A DNA stretch of 64,000 nt from Dimargaris cristalligena (Eukaryota > Kickxellomycota > Dimargaritomycetes > Dimargaritales > Dimargaritaceae): contig JANBQC010000008.1 in the NCBI GenBank assembly GCA_027576995.1, forward strand, positions 62,001 to 126,000. The letters are read 5' to 3'. Under the pieces are notes generated by a model. It made no database searches. It saw only the letters and a list, made by a program, of their open reading frames with translations, and was not told where the DNA came from. Position 1 is the first letter of the stretch, and each line of letters opens with the position of its first letter. Below are positions 11,664 to 25,300 of the stretch, in pieces. Made by a program: the position numbers and the translations under genes.

Positions 11664-13239
11664 ATGCCGACCATGTCCCTTAGTCAGCCCATAATCAAGG
11701 TAAGTTCCCCACATTCCCAGTGCCGTCTACACCGTCACTTACCTACTCCGGCGGTTTACCATGTGTCGTCGCTGAACAACGCTCGACTGCTGTTGACTCG
11801 GATATCTGCGTGTCCGGGACACATTGCTGTCCAGTCCTCCCTAACCCTCAAGGTATTATTCAATACTATTGGAGGAGTATTGGGCAGCCCGCTCTCCACT
11901 TCCTCTTTCCCCCTTCACTAACTCTCCCCTCCACCCCACCTCTATGGCGGTCGGCCTATCCCCCTCCCAATCCTGGGCCGCCTCTCTTCTAGAAACGGAT
12001 TCGGGGCCTCCCTAATTCGTTTTGGGCCCAAATATATCTTCTCTTGGTGATACTCCAGGCCCTGGTGGTGCTGGTGGTTCAAATTGTCTTGATTGCAGAC
12101 ACCGCCAGTGACAAAGCCTCCGATGCCTGGGCCTCCTCCAAGGTGGTCTCCAGTGCCTCTATTCTGGTCTACGACTCATTGTTCATTGTCGCCGAGATCT
12201 TCTTTCTCATCATTGCGTGGGAGGCGGTAAGTGGCCCAACCCATGTCCTCTCCATCTATTTATAGATAATATCCTCTCCTCACATGCCCCTCCTACCCAA
12301 AATTAGATTCCTCCAATCCGCCCTTAACCTCCAATGCACTATCGTTAACCCATTCGGAAAGTCGACCGCGGTACTAACCCTGGCTCTAACACCCACCCTA
12401 ACATCACCCTTCTCCTCCCTCGTCAGGTGGCCCACAAGAACACCGTCCAGGTCATTGCCGCTACTTGTTTCAATTTTCTACTTTTGGTCTATTCGCTTAT
12501 CCAGTACTTCACCAACCGAAGTGCTGCGACCGTCAACAGCACCGCCTACAATCTCCTGATACTGCGCCTGTGTTTGATCGTCATTATCGGCGTTTGTACC
12601 ATCGCCTTCGCTGCAGTGACTTGGGAACTCTTCCTCGATTTCGGCTGGAAGATCTTTAAACAATTAGGGGCCGACTTGGCCATCCGGCAAATGTACAAAC
12701 GGCACCAAATCCTGATCACTCTACTCAAGCTCGATGTTTTCTTTCTCATCGGCTATTCCGTCCAGCTAGCCACGCTGGTTCTTAAAACAACCGACGCCGA
12801 AACGTGGGTCCAAATTGGACTGGTCATCCCCGGCAGCGTACTCCTCTTATCCTTAGCCTTTTTTTCCCTGAGTCGGGAACACGGCCCTAGCATGTTGATC
12901 GTCATGGTCATTTTGGGCCTGAGCCCAGCTTATTTTATTTACCGTTTAGTCCGGATGTTCACCGTCACGCGGTCGAGTGGTACGGACCCGTATTGGGATA
13001 CCCGGGAGTTTCTACTCTTTTTCATCATTGTTAATATTCTCCTACTCATAGGGACTTTTTACAACTCTTACCTGTGTTACCGCGATTTTAACCGCGGATT
13101 ACGGCAGAGTATCGAAGAATACCAGGGCTGCAAGGGCAAGACCCGTGGTATCATCGCCCTGGAAGTGCAGCCCCGCCCCTCCTCCGATTTAGACTATGAA
13201 GAAAAGGCGGACAATCGCGAACGCTGGCAATTGGAGTAG
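11664..13239 (+). CDS. UPF0658 family Golgi membrane protein (three exons)
   Basis: A multi-pass membrane protein of the fungal UPF0658 family, annotated in fission yeast as Golgi-localised with unknown function. Exons are 11664-11699, 11993-12226 and 12427-13239, with introns of 293 and 200 bp (GTAAGT donors, TAG and CAG acceptors), all phase 0. The product is 360 aa. The second join restores W-E-A-V-A-H-K-N-T-V, where the family has an HKNT(I/V)Q segment after the second membrane span. Further family features are M-Y-K-R-H-Q-I before the central spans and a C-R-D-F-N-R-G-L segment after the last one. I count about seven hydrophobic segments and an acidic hydrophilic C-tail. The short first exon is the least certain part; another short exon within 11720-11860 cannot be excluded. 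Confidence 0.82.
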
Positions 13240-14249
13240 TGTTTTATTTTTGGCTCATCGTATACACATACACCTTTCCCTACCCTCTGTAATTCCCTTC
13301 TAAAATAATGGGGAGTGGGGTAATCCTCATCGGAATTTCGCATAATTTATTGACCTGATATGGAGCCATCATTCATACTTACCTGTTATATTCTCCCCCC
13401 CTCTCCCTAGTAATCCATGTAAATGGGCTGATTCAAAGAGTTTACTGGGTTATCTTTGTACTTTCCCGCTGTTTCCACTGGGTCCTTCACCCATTTCTAC
13501 TCCCTGGCACTTCATATGAAATAAACACTTAATGCCATGTTAAAGATCCGGAAATCGCTGATTTAGCTGTCCCCCCTGGGCACCGGTGGTGATGGGGCGG
13601 CCATTCTTGGGCTATGCCGGATTTGTGATGTCCTGCTGGTTTGGGTCTGCCAGTGGCTTATTAGGGCTGCTGCTCGATTAGTGCAGTTGAAAGTGGAGCA
13701 AATAATCATCGTAATTTATAATAAGCCACTGGAATGGAGTACTAGAATGCCGTCAAAAGATTGAATGGAGTAAACGATAGGGAGAGCCGAGTGGCGCGGC
13801 AAGATGCAGCATAGTTAATCGATGCTGATGCACTCCCTGTGAATGGGTGTCTAGTTTACTATTTCACTGACTTATCTCCACTCACACATGTGGCTTTCCC
13901 TATGTAAATGTTTTAATGAAATAGGCCGCGAAAATAAGATAGGCAGATGGGTTTTTGATAAATTAACTGGAAATAAAAGGACGCATACTTAAAGATAAGG
14001 TACATAGATAATTTGTGTGGCAGGTGATTTTTAAATATAGTGGCGCTTGCCCAACTAGCCACCCTCCCGGTACTCGTATTTGACCGGAAAAAGGTCCAAA
14101 AAAAACCAAAGGAATGTGAGCCCGTCCAGACCAATTCGAACCCGCTGTAAATAGCCCCCCAATTTGTTCGCCATTGGAAATGGTCAGATGTATTTTGTAT
14201 ATATCCTCAAAACGGGGTCGGACCTATGGCATTATAGTCAATAGCAGAG
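13240..14249. other. Intergenic region, convergent genes, no gene seen
   Basis: About 1 kb between the 3' ends of two convergent genes. AT-rich, with no coding signal, RNA gene or strong repeat recognised. It must hold both polyadenylation regions. Confidence 0.5.
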
Positions 14250-16125
14250 TTATTCCTGTACTATCTGGTCGTAGGTGGGTGGTGGGGGTTCACTGTGGTT
14301 TCTCAACGGGGCGCCATAAGGCGGAGGTGGTTCGCTGTGGTTGGCAGTGTCTTCCAATGCGTCGGCCACATCGGCGTACCGTTCGGACTCCTGTGATTGC
14401 AGGTGTTTTTTAATGCGGGGCACCACGGGCCAGTAAACCCGGGTCTTAAAGTCGTGGGTCATTTGGTAGTGGAAGAAATCATTTTGGTAGTAAGGCTGGT
14501 AATGGGCGATCAGGCGGGCCTTGTTACCCTCGACGAAGTACCGCCGGTAAACGCTGGTGAGGAAGGGATTGCCGAGTCGGTAGATCATTCCACTTAAATC
14601 GAACTTACTTTGGTCCAGTAGGACCAGGGTGGTGAGGAGGATGGGATTCGGGCCCTGCCCCGGGGTGCCGCCCCACCCAAACATCATGGGGTTTCCCTTT
14701 GCCGTTAACCATACTTCAGCGTACCGGGGCATGGATGCTAACGTTCGCAGCGCATCCTCCAACGGCGCAAACCGCCGGCGGGACACGCAATAGGCCGTCA
14801 CCAACATGGTGAGTGATTTCACCATGGTGTGCTGTGTTTCCATCGAAATTTCCTTCCACCATTCCGCTGGGCGTAGTGTACCGTGAACAATCTTGCCCAT
14901 GGGACCCCGGGCCATTCTAAGCTGGTCGTACACGGCCAGGGGGAAACTCTGGCTGGTCCACAGAGCGACCATGAAGTCGCTGAGCAGGCGATCGCTGGCC
15001 AGTTTCACCACGAAAAGGGGGGTAAAGTAACGTACGAGGAGACTCAGGGGAAGGGCATCGACACTCACTAGCTTGGTTTCAGCTAAAATCACGGCTTCGA
15101 TACGGCGCCAGGTGACGCTCGACTTTGGGGAAGTGGAGGCAGATGTTGAGGTGGAGTGCGTGAGTAGGGCCATGGGATTGGTCCGCAATTCAGTGGAATC
15201 ATGTGTAGCGTGGTTTCGGGCCGCAATGATGAATAGGGAAGCCAGGAGGGTCTCAAATAGATTTCCGTAATGATTGATGATTATTCGGGGGGTAAAGCTG
15301 GATCGGGTTTCCAAACGAATGGCGTCGGCCAGTGATTTGAGAATCTAAGGTGGTTTGATATGGTAAATATCCGGGCAAGGAGGAAGGGTGGAGGGGAGGG
15401 GGATTCGAATGATCGCATCATCAAAATGAAGGAAGAATAGAAAATGGCTTGACATATATAATTAGTTATCTTGCAGCGGACTTAAAGTGTTATGCGCGAT
15501 TAGTAGTATATCTAAGGAATTGGGTCGATTCGAAGACTGCATTAGCGGGTTAAAATGGGTTGCCTAGTGTATAATCCAAGGGATAGGGTAGAAGAACTCC
15601 CAATGTAAGATGGCAGTCCATCCAATGGTTTACCTCTTCTATCACTTCATTCGACATGGAACCTTGTTCAGCTGTCGCAGCGGGACTGCGGTTGACCGGC
15701 GTTGAAGTAGTCACCGGCGGGGACACCGACGCTGCCGAATTCGGCGGCACCAGCGACGACGAGGACGACGAAAAGGAAGACACCGTCCTCAGTATGCTCC
15801 CCACTGAATTCATTCTTAACCAGGAACGGCGATTACGGCGGGGCGGGGTATCGGCAGAGTCATGGTGGGATGTATGACTACTGGGTTGATTATTCGGGGA
15901 AATGTCCCCTTCGCCCTGAGGGCTAGACCGGTTAGTACCCTCGGCGTTATCTCTCGCGTGGTCATCGCGGAATCTCTCCGACTGGGTAGAGATAGGCACA
16001 TTACTGGTACTATACGTAGACGAACTACTGACGTGCGCTGGGACAATGAAACCAATATGTCCAAACATAACTGCGCTAACGGGGCCAGTGCATCCCAACA
16101 CGAGATAGATTTGCCACTGCTTCAT
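14250..16125 (-). CDS. Unrecognised protein with signal peptide and two C-terminal PY motifs (two exons)
   Basis: Exon 1 is 16125-15634 and exon 2 is 15344-14250 on the minus strand. The 289-bp intron (GTAAAC donor, CTTAG acceptor) joins in phase 0 and gives a smooth helical stretch, V-I-E-E-I-L-K-S-L-A-D-A. The product is 528 aa. Residues 1 to about 22 look like a signal peptide or anchor (K near the start, hydrophobic core, small residues). A low-complexity Ser/Thr/Pro/Asn linker of about 110 residues follows, then a folded-looking region of about 330 residues that I do not recognise. The last 30 residues carry a near-duplicate: R-N/A-N-H-S-E-P-P-P-P followed by Y or T-Y, which makes two PPxY motifs. 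A TATAAAAG box on the minus strand at 16335-16328 supports transcription. No function assigned. Confidence 0.7.
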
Positions 16126-19100
16126 GGCGCTAGTGTCCGATGGGGAAGTGTAGATAGATATCCCGAGTGATAAAAGGTAAATACTAAGGTCCTGAATAGT
16201 GGGCGATGAATCGATTCCTGAAGAGGGAGGTTCGATCAGTTTGATGCAGAAAAGGGGAGATGGTACCAGCACTCATTGGCGGGTTTAATAGCAAATTATG
16301 GGTATACCTACCTAGGCAAGGTATTCACTTTTATACATAAACAATATTTTGTTTTTTTAAATATAGGGGAGTATCGGCCCTTGGGTTGGGAATCTTTGCA
16401 TCCGGAAACCACCGGGCTGGTCACTGTGCGACTATGGTACACTAATAGCTACCATTGTGCAACACATAGTAAGGAAGGTTATCAATTTCATTAAAACAAT
16501 AGTCCTACTTCGCTCATGCTTCCCTGCTTCCTAATATCAGTGCCTAGTGAGTGGATGCTACACCCGCCACTGCTAGGTCTCTATTGGCCTAAATAATTTA
16601 CACCCTCACTGTGATCACCTCTACCAATCGCTTATACTAATTTTAGCGAATCCGCCAGCTGTGGCACATATCGAATATCGATTTGGACTTGTCCCCCTTT
16701 TCCATATACATAGACACCGGTAGCACTTGGTCCCCAATTTTTCATCCTGCCCTATCCATTGATCGGTCAATGGAGGGGGGTGATTCCAAGGCGAAGGTAT
16801 GGTTTTGAATAAAGTGTATCACAGTGGCCCTAATAGACAATATCGACTTATAGAGGCTAATGCTCATGTCGTTTAGTATTCGTGATCCAGGCAAAAATTG
16901 GATGTATTTAGGGTATTATAAATCCCCTATTTCGTAAATAGTCTTCAATTCTGAACTCGCCCCACCTTGTTATTTCGTAATGTCTCTATAACTTATATTA
17001 TAATTACTATAAAAAACGTCTCTTAAGCGTTGCATTGGACACCTTTTTCGTATAATTACCCCAAGAGTAGGGTTCAAAGTGTATTGGCTATGATAGAAAA
17101 TGGTGCTATTCGAGGGGTGCTATGGGAGCTAACCTATAATGCAACGTCGGCGGAAGATGAGTATGCCTCCGCGGGAAGAAGTACAGGTACATTGGAATTA
17201 AATACTGAGGTCCAGGACCAGCCAAAGGAATGTTATTCCTACCGTCGGACTCCTCTGAACAGGGGGCAGACATCGGTGTACCTACAATTAAGCATTAGTG
17301 ATTAGGGCTACGAAAATGGCTGCATATCAAACCCAAGAATAGCACCGTGTCGAGGACCACCCCCTCCCACCCAACTATAGGTGATTGATCTCGACTCGTT
17401 TACTTTCCTTTTTTGTATTCACCAATTTCAAGGTGGATCGCGATCGAGTCTGGTGCGTAAATCAGACCATCGCCCGACCCGTGGCGTATGTGACGATATA
17501 TGAGTTTAGAGAGAACCTCACTTCGTTCAACGTCAATGTTGGTGTTAAAATGAAGATTTATTCGAGGTATAGGAAAATAATAGGTAAAAGTAAGGAAACA
17601 AGTAGAAAAACTAGAGCGGTGACGGTATGGAATGTTGGGGGTGATGATGATTGTTGTTTTTCAATGTCCACCAAGGACGTTCTTTTGTAAGGAATTGATT
17701 ATGGTTACTGAAAGCGAGACACGGTTATGGCGTGTTGTGGTGGAGCTGGGATACCCCGGAAGAATGCAAGGCAGTGATGACTCGAGTGTAACAGGATGCC
17801 GAGTGGGGACAGAATAATCAAGTAATACCGAGTGGGGATATTGTGAATAAGACTTGTAATTTATAATAAGTATTTTATTGAAACATGAAGATCTTTTGAG
17901 TACACAAGTTATTACTTCTTTTATATCTATATTTCTGGTATCTGGGTAGAGTGACTGCCATTCACTGCTTGTTCTGAGGGGGCCGCTATGGTGAGGGGGT
18001 TAGATGGAGCGTTCTCATTGGTCGAGATAAGGGATCGTTCTAACTCAGGACCGTCCGCCCCCTCTGAGGGTTGCACAAGCTGCTGAAAGATAGTTAAAGA
18101 GACGCGGAGGGACATGTTGATAGTATTATGTGCGTTAGACAAGAGGCGTAAAACGTCACAGTGTAGACCCAAACTGTAGGAGAGTTGAAGCTACACTTCG
18201 CATTACAGTGTTAACCTAGAGAGGAATGGATAGACATGCTGTGCATTGGTCGGATAATGGACTTATAGGTCCCCTGCTGTTGCGGATGTTTGTCAATAGT
18301 TATCGAATCGGAGGAAGGGGGTGCGCATAAGGCACTGAGTCGATATTTGCCAAAATACAACGACTGAATTATAGTTTCAAGGAGAAATGTAGTCATAAAT
18401 TCAGGTGCCTTTTTTTATGGGGAAAAATCTTAGTGGGGAAATAACTAAGTTTAGCAATATATTTCTCGCAATCACATCGACTACTATTCGAGTATGCCAG
18501 TATCCCCCCATAAAAAACCGCGAAACTCGGTCAAACCAGCAACTGTTTGGAGATTGCCCCATAGTTCCGGGCGAAGTTGTTTAAATTAGAGGGAGGCATA
18601 TTCATCCTATAAAAAGGTTTCACCGGAAACCGAAAATGTTCGTCGTTGTCCTTTTTAGATTCCCGGGGACTCAAGAATTATTTCATGCTCAACAGTCCTT
18701 GGGTGCATACCCATTGAATACTACTGATAGCATTGTCGCACCACACATTATCCAATGTATGAGTGCACTTTATTTCTCATCCCCTGGCTTTTCCAAACCG
18801 GTTATTCACTGTTCTTAGTTGCCAAGCATTTTTCTCGTCCTGGTTGGTTTAATAATGACATGCCTCCGAGTCCGGTTTAAAGCACGGGGTAAGTATTCGA
18901 TATCCACGACCTAGGCAGGAGAGTTGTTCGATACTACATCCCCTTGATATATATATAGTAAGAAATATGCAATGAACTGGTATAGTGAATGGGGGAAGGG
19001 GGATGTATAGCCAAGTGGCTTTTCGGCCAGGATACTAAATCATAATTTTATTGATCAAGTATTAATTTGGTTTTGCAGACAGCGTGTGCCCCAGCCTACC

Positions 19101-19350
19101 GACCTACGAAGGCCTAAACCTAGTTAGGTACGCGTAGTTCCCAACCCAGGCAGTCTATATTTTGCCTATTTGTGTATATATAATGGTCGGCGAACTGCCA
19201 GTTTACGTGGCCTCAATATACCGATCCATTTACTCTGCCTTCAGAGTCGTTAATGTGTAATTAGGATCTCGTGTATTTCCCAGTTATTTTTATTATTCGC
19301 CACCATTCGATCCATTCATATATTTTTCTCTCGCCAACAGTTTATCCGCG
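16126..19350. other. 3.2-kb region between divergent genes, no firm gene
   Basis: AT-rich spacer shared as upstream region by the minus-strand PY-motif gene and the NRPS gene. A TATA box (GTATATATAA) at 19173-19182 lies about 170 bp before the NRPS start. A pyrimidine tract plus CCAACAG at 19334-19340 could be a splice acceptor, so the NRPS may have a 5' leader intron. Short minus-strand open frames at 18396-18211 and 18172-17927 could be exons of a small gene, but nothing recognisable supports that. A short direct repeat, CCGAGTGGGGA, occurs twice near 17799 and 17828. Confidence 0.45.
19173..19182 (+). promoter_or_regulatory. Likely TATA box of the NRPS gene
   Basis: A GTATATATAA sequence about 170 bp upstream of the NRPS ATG, in the same position relative to the start as the TATA boxes of neighbouring genes. 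Confidence 0.5.
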
Positions 19351-22300
19351 ATGGTTGCCTTTGCCTCTGCCCCGATTTCCCACTCCATGGGTTTCCTTTT
19401 GCCCGTCGTTCCTATGGAATATCAACCTGACATTGACCTACCCCTCGGCAAGCCCCGTACCAACCCACCGGGCTACGCGGCCTGGTGCTATGGTGTATCT
19501 TTTCCCGATTTGGATCTGCTCCATCACGACCAGTTCAAACAAGGGTGCCAATTGGCGATGGCTACTCTCCTAAGCCGTTACTATCGCCAGCCCGCGGTCG
19601 CCTTTGCCCACTGGCAAGGTCCCGTCGGGCCAAATATATTTGTTGACCAGTTTAATGGAGAACTTGACTTGGTCCTCGCCAGGATGAATCCCGATACCCC
19701 TGTTTCCGCTATTAGCCTGCAACACCTTGCGCCTGATTATCTCCCTACCTTGTCAGGCCCAGTGGTTGAGGTGGTCCTCCATAGCGACGCAGACGGCTCC
19801 AGCACGCTTACCCCCATGTCCGAAACCAATATCGGCTACAATCAACCCAAGGAGGTCGAAGCAAACTCGCATATTACTGAACTATTGGCCCAAAGCACCG
19901 CTCACCTGGTAGTGAGTTGCGCACTTGGCCAAGGTCATTTTCAGATCACTGTAACCTATGCCCGGGCCTTGTACCGTGATTCAGCCGTGGCGGAATTTAC
20001 AAGTCAGTTCGGAACGGTCCTTCAGGCAGTTGCCCAGGCCCTACTGGACGATCAACCCACCCTCGTGCGCGAAATTCCGTGGGTCAGTGACCGCGAACTA
20101 GCTCGCCTATCCGACTTCTCGCACTCAGGCCAGCCTACTCGCGCGATTGGCCGCCCGGTCCACCATCTATTCGGCGACTGTGCCCAACTTTACCCCGACC
20201 ATCTAGCCCTGGTTGATGGCTCGAATGAATGGACCTACGCTCAGCTGGACTATGCCAGTTCCGAACTGGCCCGGGTTCTTGTGGCTCAATACAGTGCTTG
20301 CCCTGAAGTTCGCTTCGCCCTACTCATACCTAAATCAATTGCTTATATGGTGACCATTTTGGCGGTTTTGAAGTCCGGTGCTGCCTACGTGCCCCTTGAT
20401 CCCGATTACCCCACCGACCGAATCCAATTCGTTTTAGAGGATAGTGATGCAAGCTTGTTACTTGTGGACGAGTCCAGTTTTGGTAGGGTAGCTAGCCAGT
20501 TTAATGTACCGACAATGACGGTGAATCCGTTTGTGCAACAACCCATATCTGGGGTACTCTCTGATTTCCAACCGTTTCTCTCGGCTCCCAGCGATCTGGC
20601 CTACGTCATCTATACCTCAGGTACCACTGGCCGTCCCAAAGGAGTTTTGATTGAACATCGCGGTGTGGCAAATTTTGCCACTGATCCTTACTTACGCAGA
20701 GAATACGGTCCAGGCCGTCGGGTCTATCAGGCAGGATCCGTCGCCTTTGACGGCATTCTGGTGAATACATTTCGCGCCCTCTGTGCTGGTGGTACGCTTG
20801 TTATCCCCACTGACAATATACTAGAAGACTTGCAGAATATACATGTGGGCACACTTACGACTACCTTTCTATCTCGTCTGGACCCCAAGGGTTTCACTAA
20901 TTTGGAAACCCTGGCAATCGGCGGGGAGTCCCTTCTACCTGACCAACAGGCTCGGTGGACACCCCACTGCATTTTGGCCAACCATTACGGTCCAACTGAA
21001 ACGACAGTCTACAGCAACTTGGCCGCCATCGGGCCCGACGATGACATCACCATCGGCCGACCAATTGGCAACGTCATCAATTTGGTGGTTGACGATGAAC
21101 TTCAGTTAGTACCTGTCGGGGTTCCCGGTGAACTTCTCATTGGGGGGATCGGAGTGGCTCGGGGTTACCAGAACCTACCTGAGTTGACCGCCCAAAAGTT
21201 TATTCCCAATCCGTACGGGGAGGGCCGGGTGTACCGCACGGGGGATTATGTCCGATGGCTCTCAAACGGAACAGTGGAATTCCTCGGTCGTATCGATAAC
21301 CAAATCAAACTACGTGGGTACCGGATTGAGATTGAGGAAATTGAGAATGTGGCGAGTCAATTCCCCGGACTAAAACAGTGTGTGGCGGCGGTGGTTGAGG
21401 ACACTTTGGTGCTCTACGCCAGTCCTGAAGACCTCGAGCCAACCAGTCTATTGGACTATTTGAAGGATCGATTATCCAAGCAAATGGTACCTGAGCTGGT
21501 AGTACCCGTGCCCAATTTTAAAACCACCATATTGGGTAAACTGGATCGTAGGTCTCTGCCGTCCATTGGTCACTTGCTGTCAAAGAACTCTTTTTTATCC
21601 CCTACTGGGTCGGATACCAATGGTCCTCAATCGGAAGCCGAGGAAGACCTTCGACGAGTGTGGGGCAAGGTTCTACAGCGTGACCCCGGCCGTATTGGTA
21701 CCACTGACCATTTTTTCAAAGTCGGTGGCGACTCGATTTCGGCCATCCTTCTGGTATCCGAGTGTCGGCAATTGGGATATCAGCTGACCGTGTCTCTAAT
21801 TTACCAGTATCCTGAGCTATTCCAGATGGCAGCACAAGTTCAACACCTCTCCTCCATCGACAATATCAACGGGGTACAGTTCAGTCTGTCCGAAATCGAG
21901 TTCCAGCAAGTTACGGAGGAGCTAGGTCACCGGGGGATTTCATCATCCGAAGTTGAGGTTCTACTCCCTTGTATTGGGGTGCAGGGTGGTCTATTAGTTG
22001 GGCTAGGTGTAGATCCCTCTGCGTACACGGTTCAAATATCTTTGAAACTTAATGGCTCTCTGGATTACCACCGGCTAACCCAGGCCTGGAACGCCGTCGC
22101 CAGCCAACATCCCCCCCTCCGAACTGTGTTTGTGGAATCATCCGCCAAACGGTCGCAAGGTTTTGTTCAGGCCGTGATTCGCTCGCCTTCGGATGTTTGG
22201 ACCCTCGGCAATAAGCCCTTAGCCTGTCTTGATAGTTTTTTTACCAACAACTTGCGACGCGGTTTCGTTCTACAGGAGCTCATGATCCGTAATTTTGTAT

Positions 22301-25300
22301 TTCCCACCGCTGATAGTCAGGTACATGATGTCGTTATTTCGGCCCACCATTCGCACCTAGACGGCTGGTCCATGTCGCTTCTTCTCCAGGCCTGGATGGC
22401 CGCCTACCACCACCCTGAGATATTGGCACCCTCACCACTAATTAGCTTCCCGACGGTTGTGGAGTACCTAAGTCAGATGGATAACACTCAAGCAGGTGAG
22501 TTTTGGTCAACCTACCTACGCAATGCCCATTCGACACCAGCGCCCATGCTCTTCCCGGGGTCCAGTGGAGCATCGGGTTCGGCGACCTACTACACCGTTA
22601 TTGATATTCCCAAGACCCAAATGCAGCAATTTACTCAGAGTGTAGGGATTACGCTGGCCACCTTGTTTCGGGCTGCCTACGCTTTAGTCCTGAGTCGTTT
22701 ACTCGATCAAGACGATGTCATATTCGGAGTGATTCTGTCTGGACGAAATTTAGACTTATTGGGTATGGACCAGGTCATCGGTCTCTGTATCAACACACTG
22801 CCGTTCCGGGCATGCCTAGGCCAGTCGCCTCTCTACTCTTGGTTACAGTCGCTTCACCAAGCCCAATCGAACATGATCCAATTTGAGCACTCAACGTTGC
22901 CCGATGTTACCCGGTGGGCCTCCACTGGCCAATCTGGGCCACTCTTCCACACCCTTTTAGGATTTGAGAATTACAACGGCTATGCGGCTGAACCGTCACA
23001 CCACATTACCCTATCCGATCTCCGGGTTCACGAGGCTACGGAGTACCCACTAACCGTCGATTTTCTTGTCCAATCCACAGATATCCAGGCCAAGGCTCTC
23101 TATAGTACATCGACCTACTCGGAGGAAGCTATCCGGCACTTGGTCGGAATGATCCAGACCGCTGTTGAGCAGATTATATTGGCGCAGCCTGGGACCACTG
23201 TGGACCAACTAACACTCATGACTTCGCCATCGAGTCACTCTATTGTATATGACCAAGAAGAATTCAGTGCTGCATCAGCCTTGCCTGCCCAATCGTTGGC
23301 CAAAACCTGGGATACGATCATACTGGAATACTCCGAACATCCGGTTTATATTTCGAAAGGACACGTTCTGTTGTATGGTCAGCTGGACCATTTAGCCGAT
23401 GGCCTTGCGTTGCAATCGGGCCAAATTCTCAAAGTGCCCCGCCCATCAATCATGGTTCTTGTGGAAAGCGTTGAACAGTACATGGTCTGTTTAGTGAGCG
23501 CGGTCAAGATGGGGGCCCGCCTCACACTTCTAGCACCCCCATGTACAATTGACCAATTGGTGGTGTGCGTCAACTTGACAGCGAGCCAGATAGCATGGCT
23601 ACCGTCGGCCAAAGCCGAGGAAATTCGACCGTTCCTGAAAGGGGTTGTACCATTGATTACTGTGCCAAGTGCAATTGATGAGTCCATCAGCCGCACCCTT
23701 GCGCCTCGTGGATTCAAGCCCCTCATTGATCGACAGGACCCCAGCCTGACGTTCACTTCCAAAAAGAATTCGGATGACCTGGTTCTATCTACCATTAACG
23801 GTTCGTGTATCCGGTGCACCCTTGCCTCAACGCACCATTACACCTCCGATAAGGCTGGTATTATTATCGACCACTCGTTATCCCTTGATACTCCCCAGGC
23901 TGCCTGGCTCATTCTCTCGAGCCTGACATCGCATGCGACGGTTCTATCACACACTTCCCCTCTTGACGAGCATACCAAATCATCCTCGTGCCATGTGATG
24001 ACTGCTGATGCTCTACACAGTGATTTGGGTGAGAGTAATAGGTTGGTTCTTTGTGACCTGGCCCAAGCCCACCAGTCCGACTGCATTAGTCTAGTCAAAT
24101 CCACCGACATCTGCATATCGTTTATTGAGTCCATCTTTCATGGATACCAACAAGTCACTAAGGAGCAATTGACGTCCCAGTCTTTCCCCACCGCAGACAA
24201 GCCATCCAATAATTATTGCCTGGACGTGCTGGACGGTCACGGTCATCCCTGCCCCCCAGGAGCTGTTGGTCGCTTAACCTTCACCAGTCCGGTGCCCCTT
24301 GACCATTCAGCCCCCCAAAAGTACCTGATCCTTGGCTATCGCGCCGACGACAACCGGATCCACATGCTAGGCCCTGACTCCCAGAGAGTAGTTGTTAAAG
24401 GCCAGCATATACATCTTGGTATACTGACTCGAGCACTAACTGAGGCTGGTGCTCTTTCCCCACAGTGTATAGTGCTACCCGACGGTCGACCAGTTGCCCT
24501 AATAGCCAATACAGCCGAAGTGGACTTGACTCGGCTTAAAGAATTCGCAACCCCACCTGCCATCCCTCTTGCTCTAGTACCCCATGCCATCATTTCGATC
24601 TACGCCTTCCCCCACGTAGCCGGCCTTAGTGACCATCATCTGGCGTTCTTCGTACAGGCTTATCTCACCACCCTCACTCTTCGCCACTCTGAGTCATTGT
24701 TGGAAACAGAGTGGTGGCTCACTGTGGTAGTGAACGAGCTGTGTGCCTCCCCATCTCATTCAAACGACTATACTACAACTAGCCTCCTTCGCACCTCATC
24801 GGAAGCCACACTGGTCCAGTTGGAAATGTTTCAATATCGCATTCGCATTAAATTCGGTATCAACATGCCCCTGGGTGACCTGGTCAAACACGCTGAACTA
24901 CGAACACTGGCTTCTACTCTACTGGACCGCATAAACCGGCTCCCATCTGCATATTCCGGTGATTCGGGTGTCGAAGAGGTCAGCATCAGCGTACCAGTTT
25001 CCTCACAATTAAATTTGCGGAGTCAGGCGGTTACCGATCGTCAGCATCAAATATGGTCCCTTAGCCGGTTGGGGCACACCCCTTCAGATTTCTACCACCA
25101 GTGTGTGATAACTTCAGAGGTACCACTCCAGCTGGAGGTTGTCCAGCGGGCCGTCAACAACCTATCCGCCACATTTGAATCGCTCCGTTGCCAGTTTATA
25201 TCAGTCCGAGGTGCACTCACTTGTACTGTCTTACCCCAGGTGCGAACTGGAATCTCTGAGACCCAATTGTCGACATCTCAATCACTGTCTATGGACAAGC

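Noticed and set aside
17927..18396. Two short minus-strand open frames that could be exons of a small gene
   Set aside because: Splice signals can be imagined (CTACAG acceptor near 18179), but no conserved text or promoter backs them; noted only in the spacer entry.
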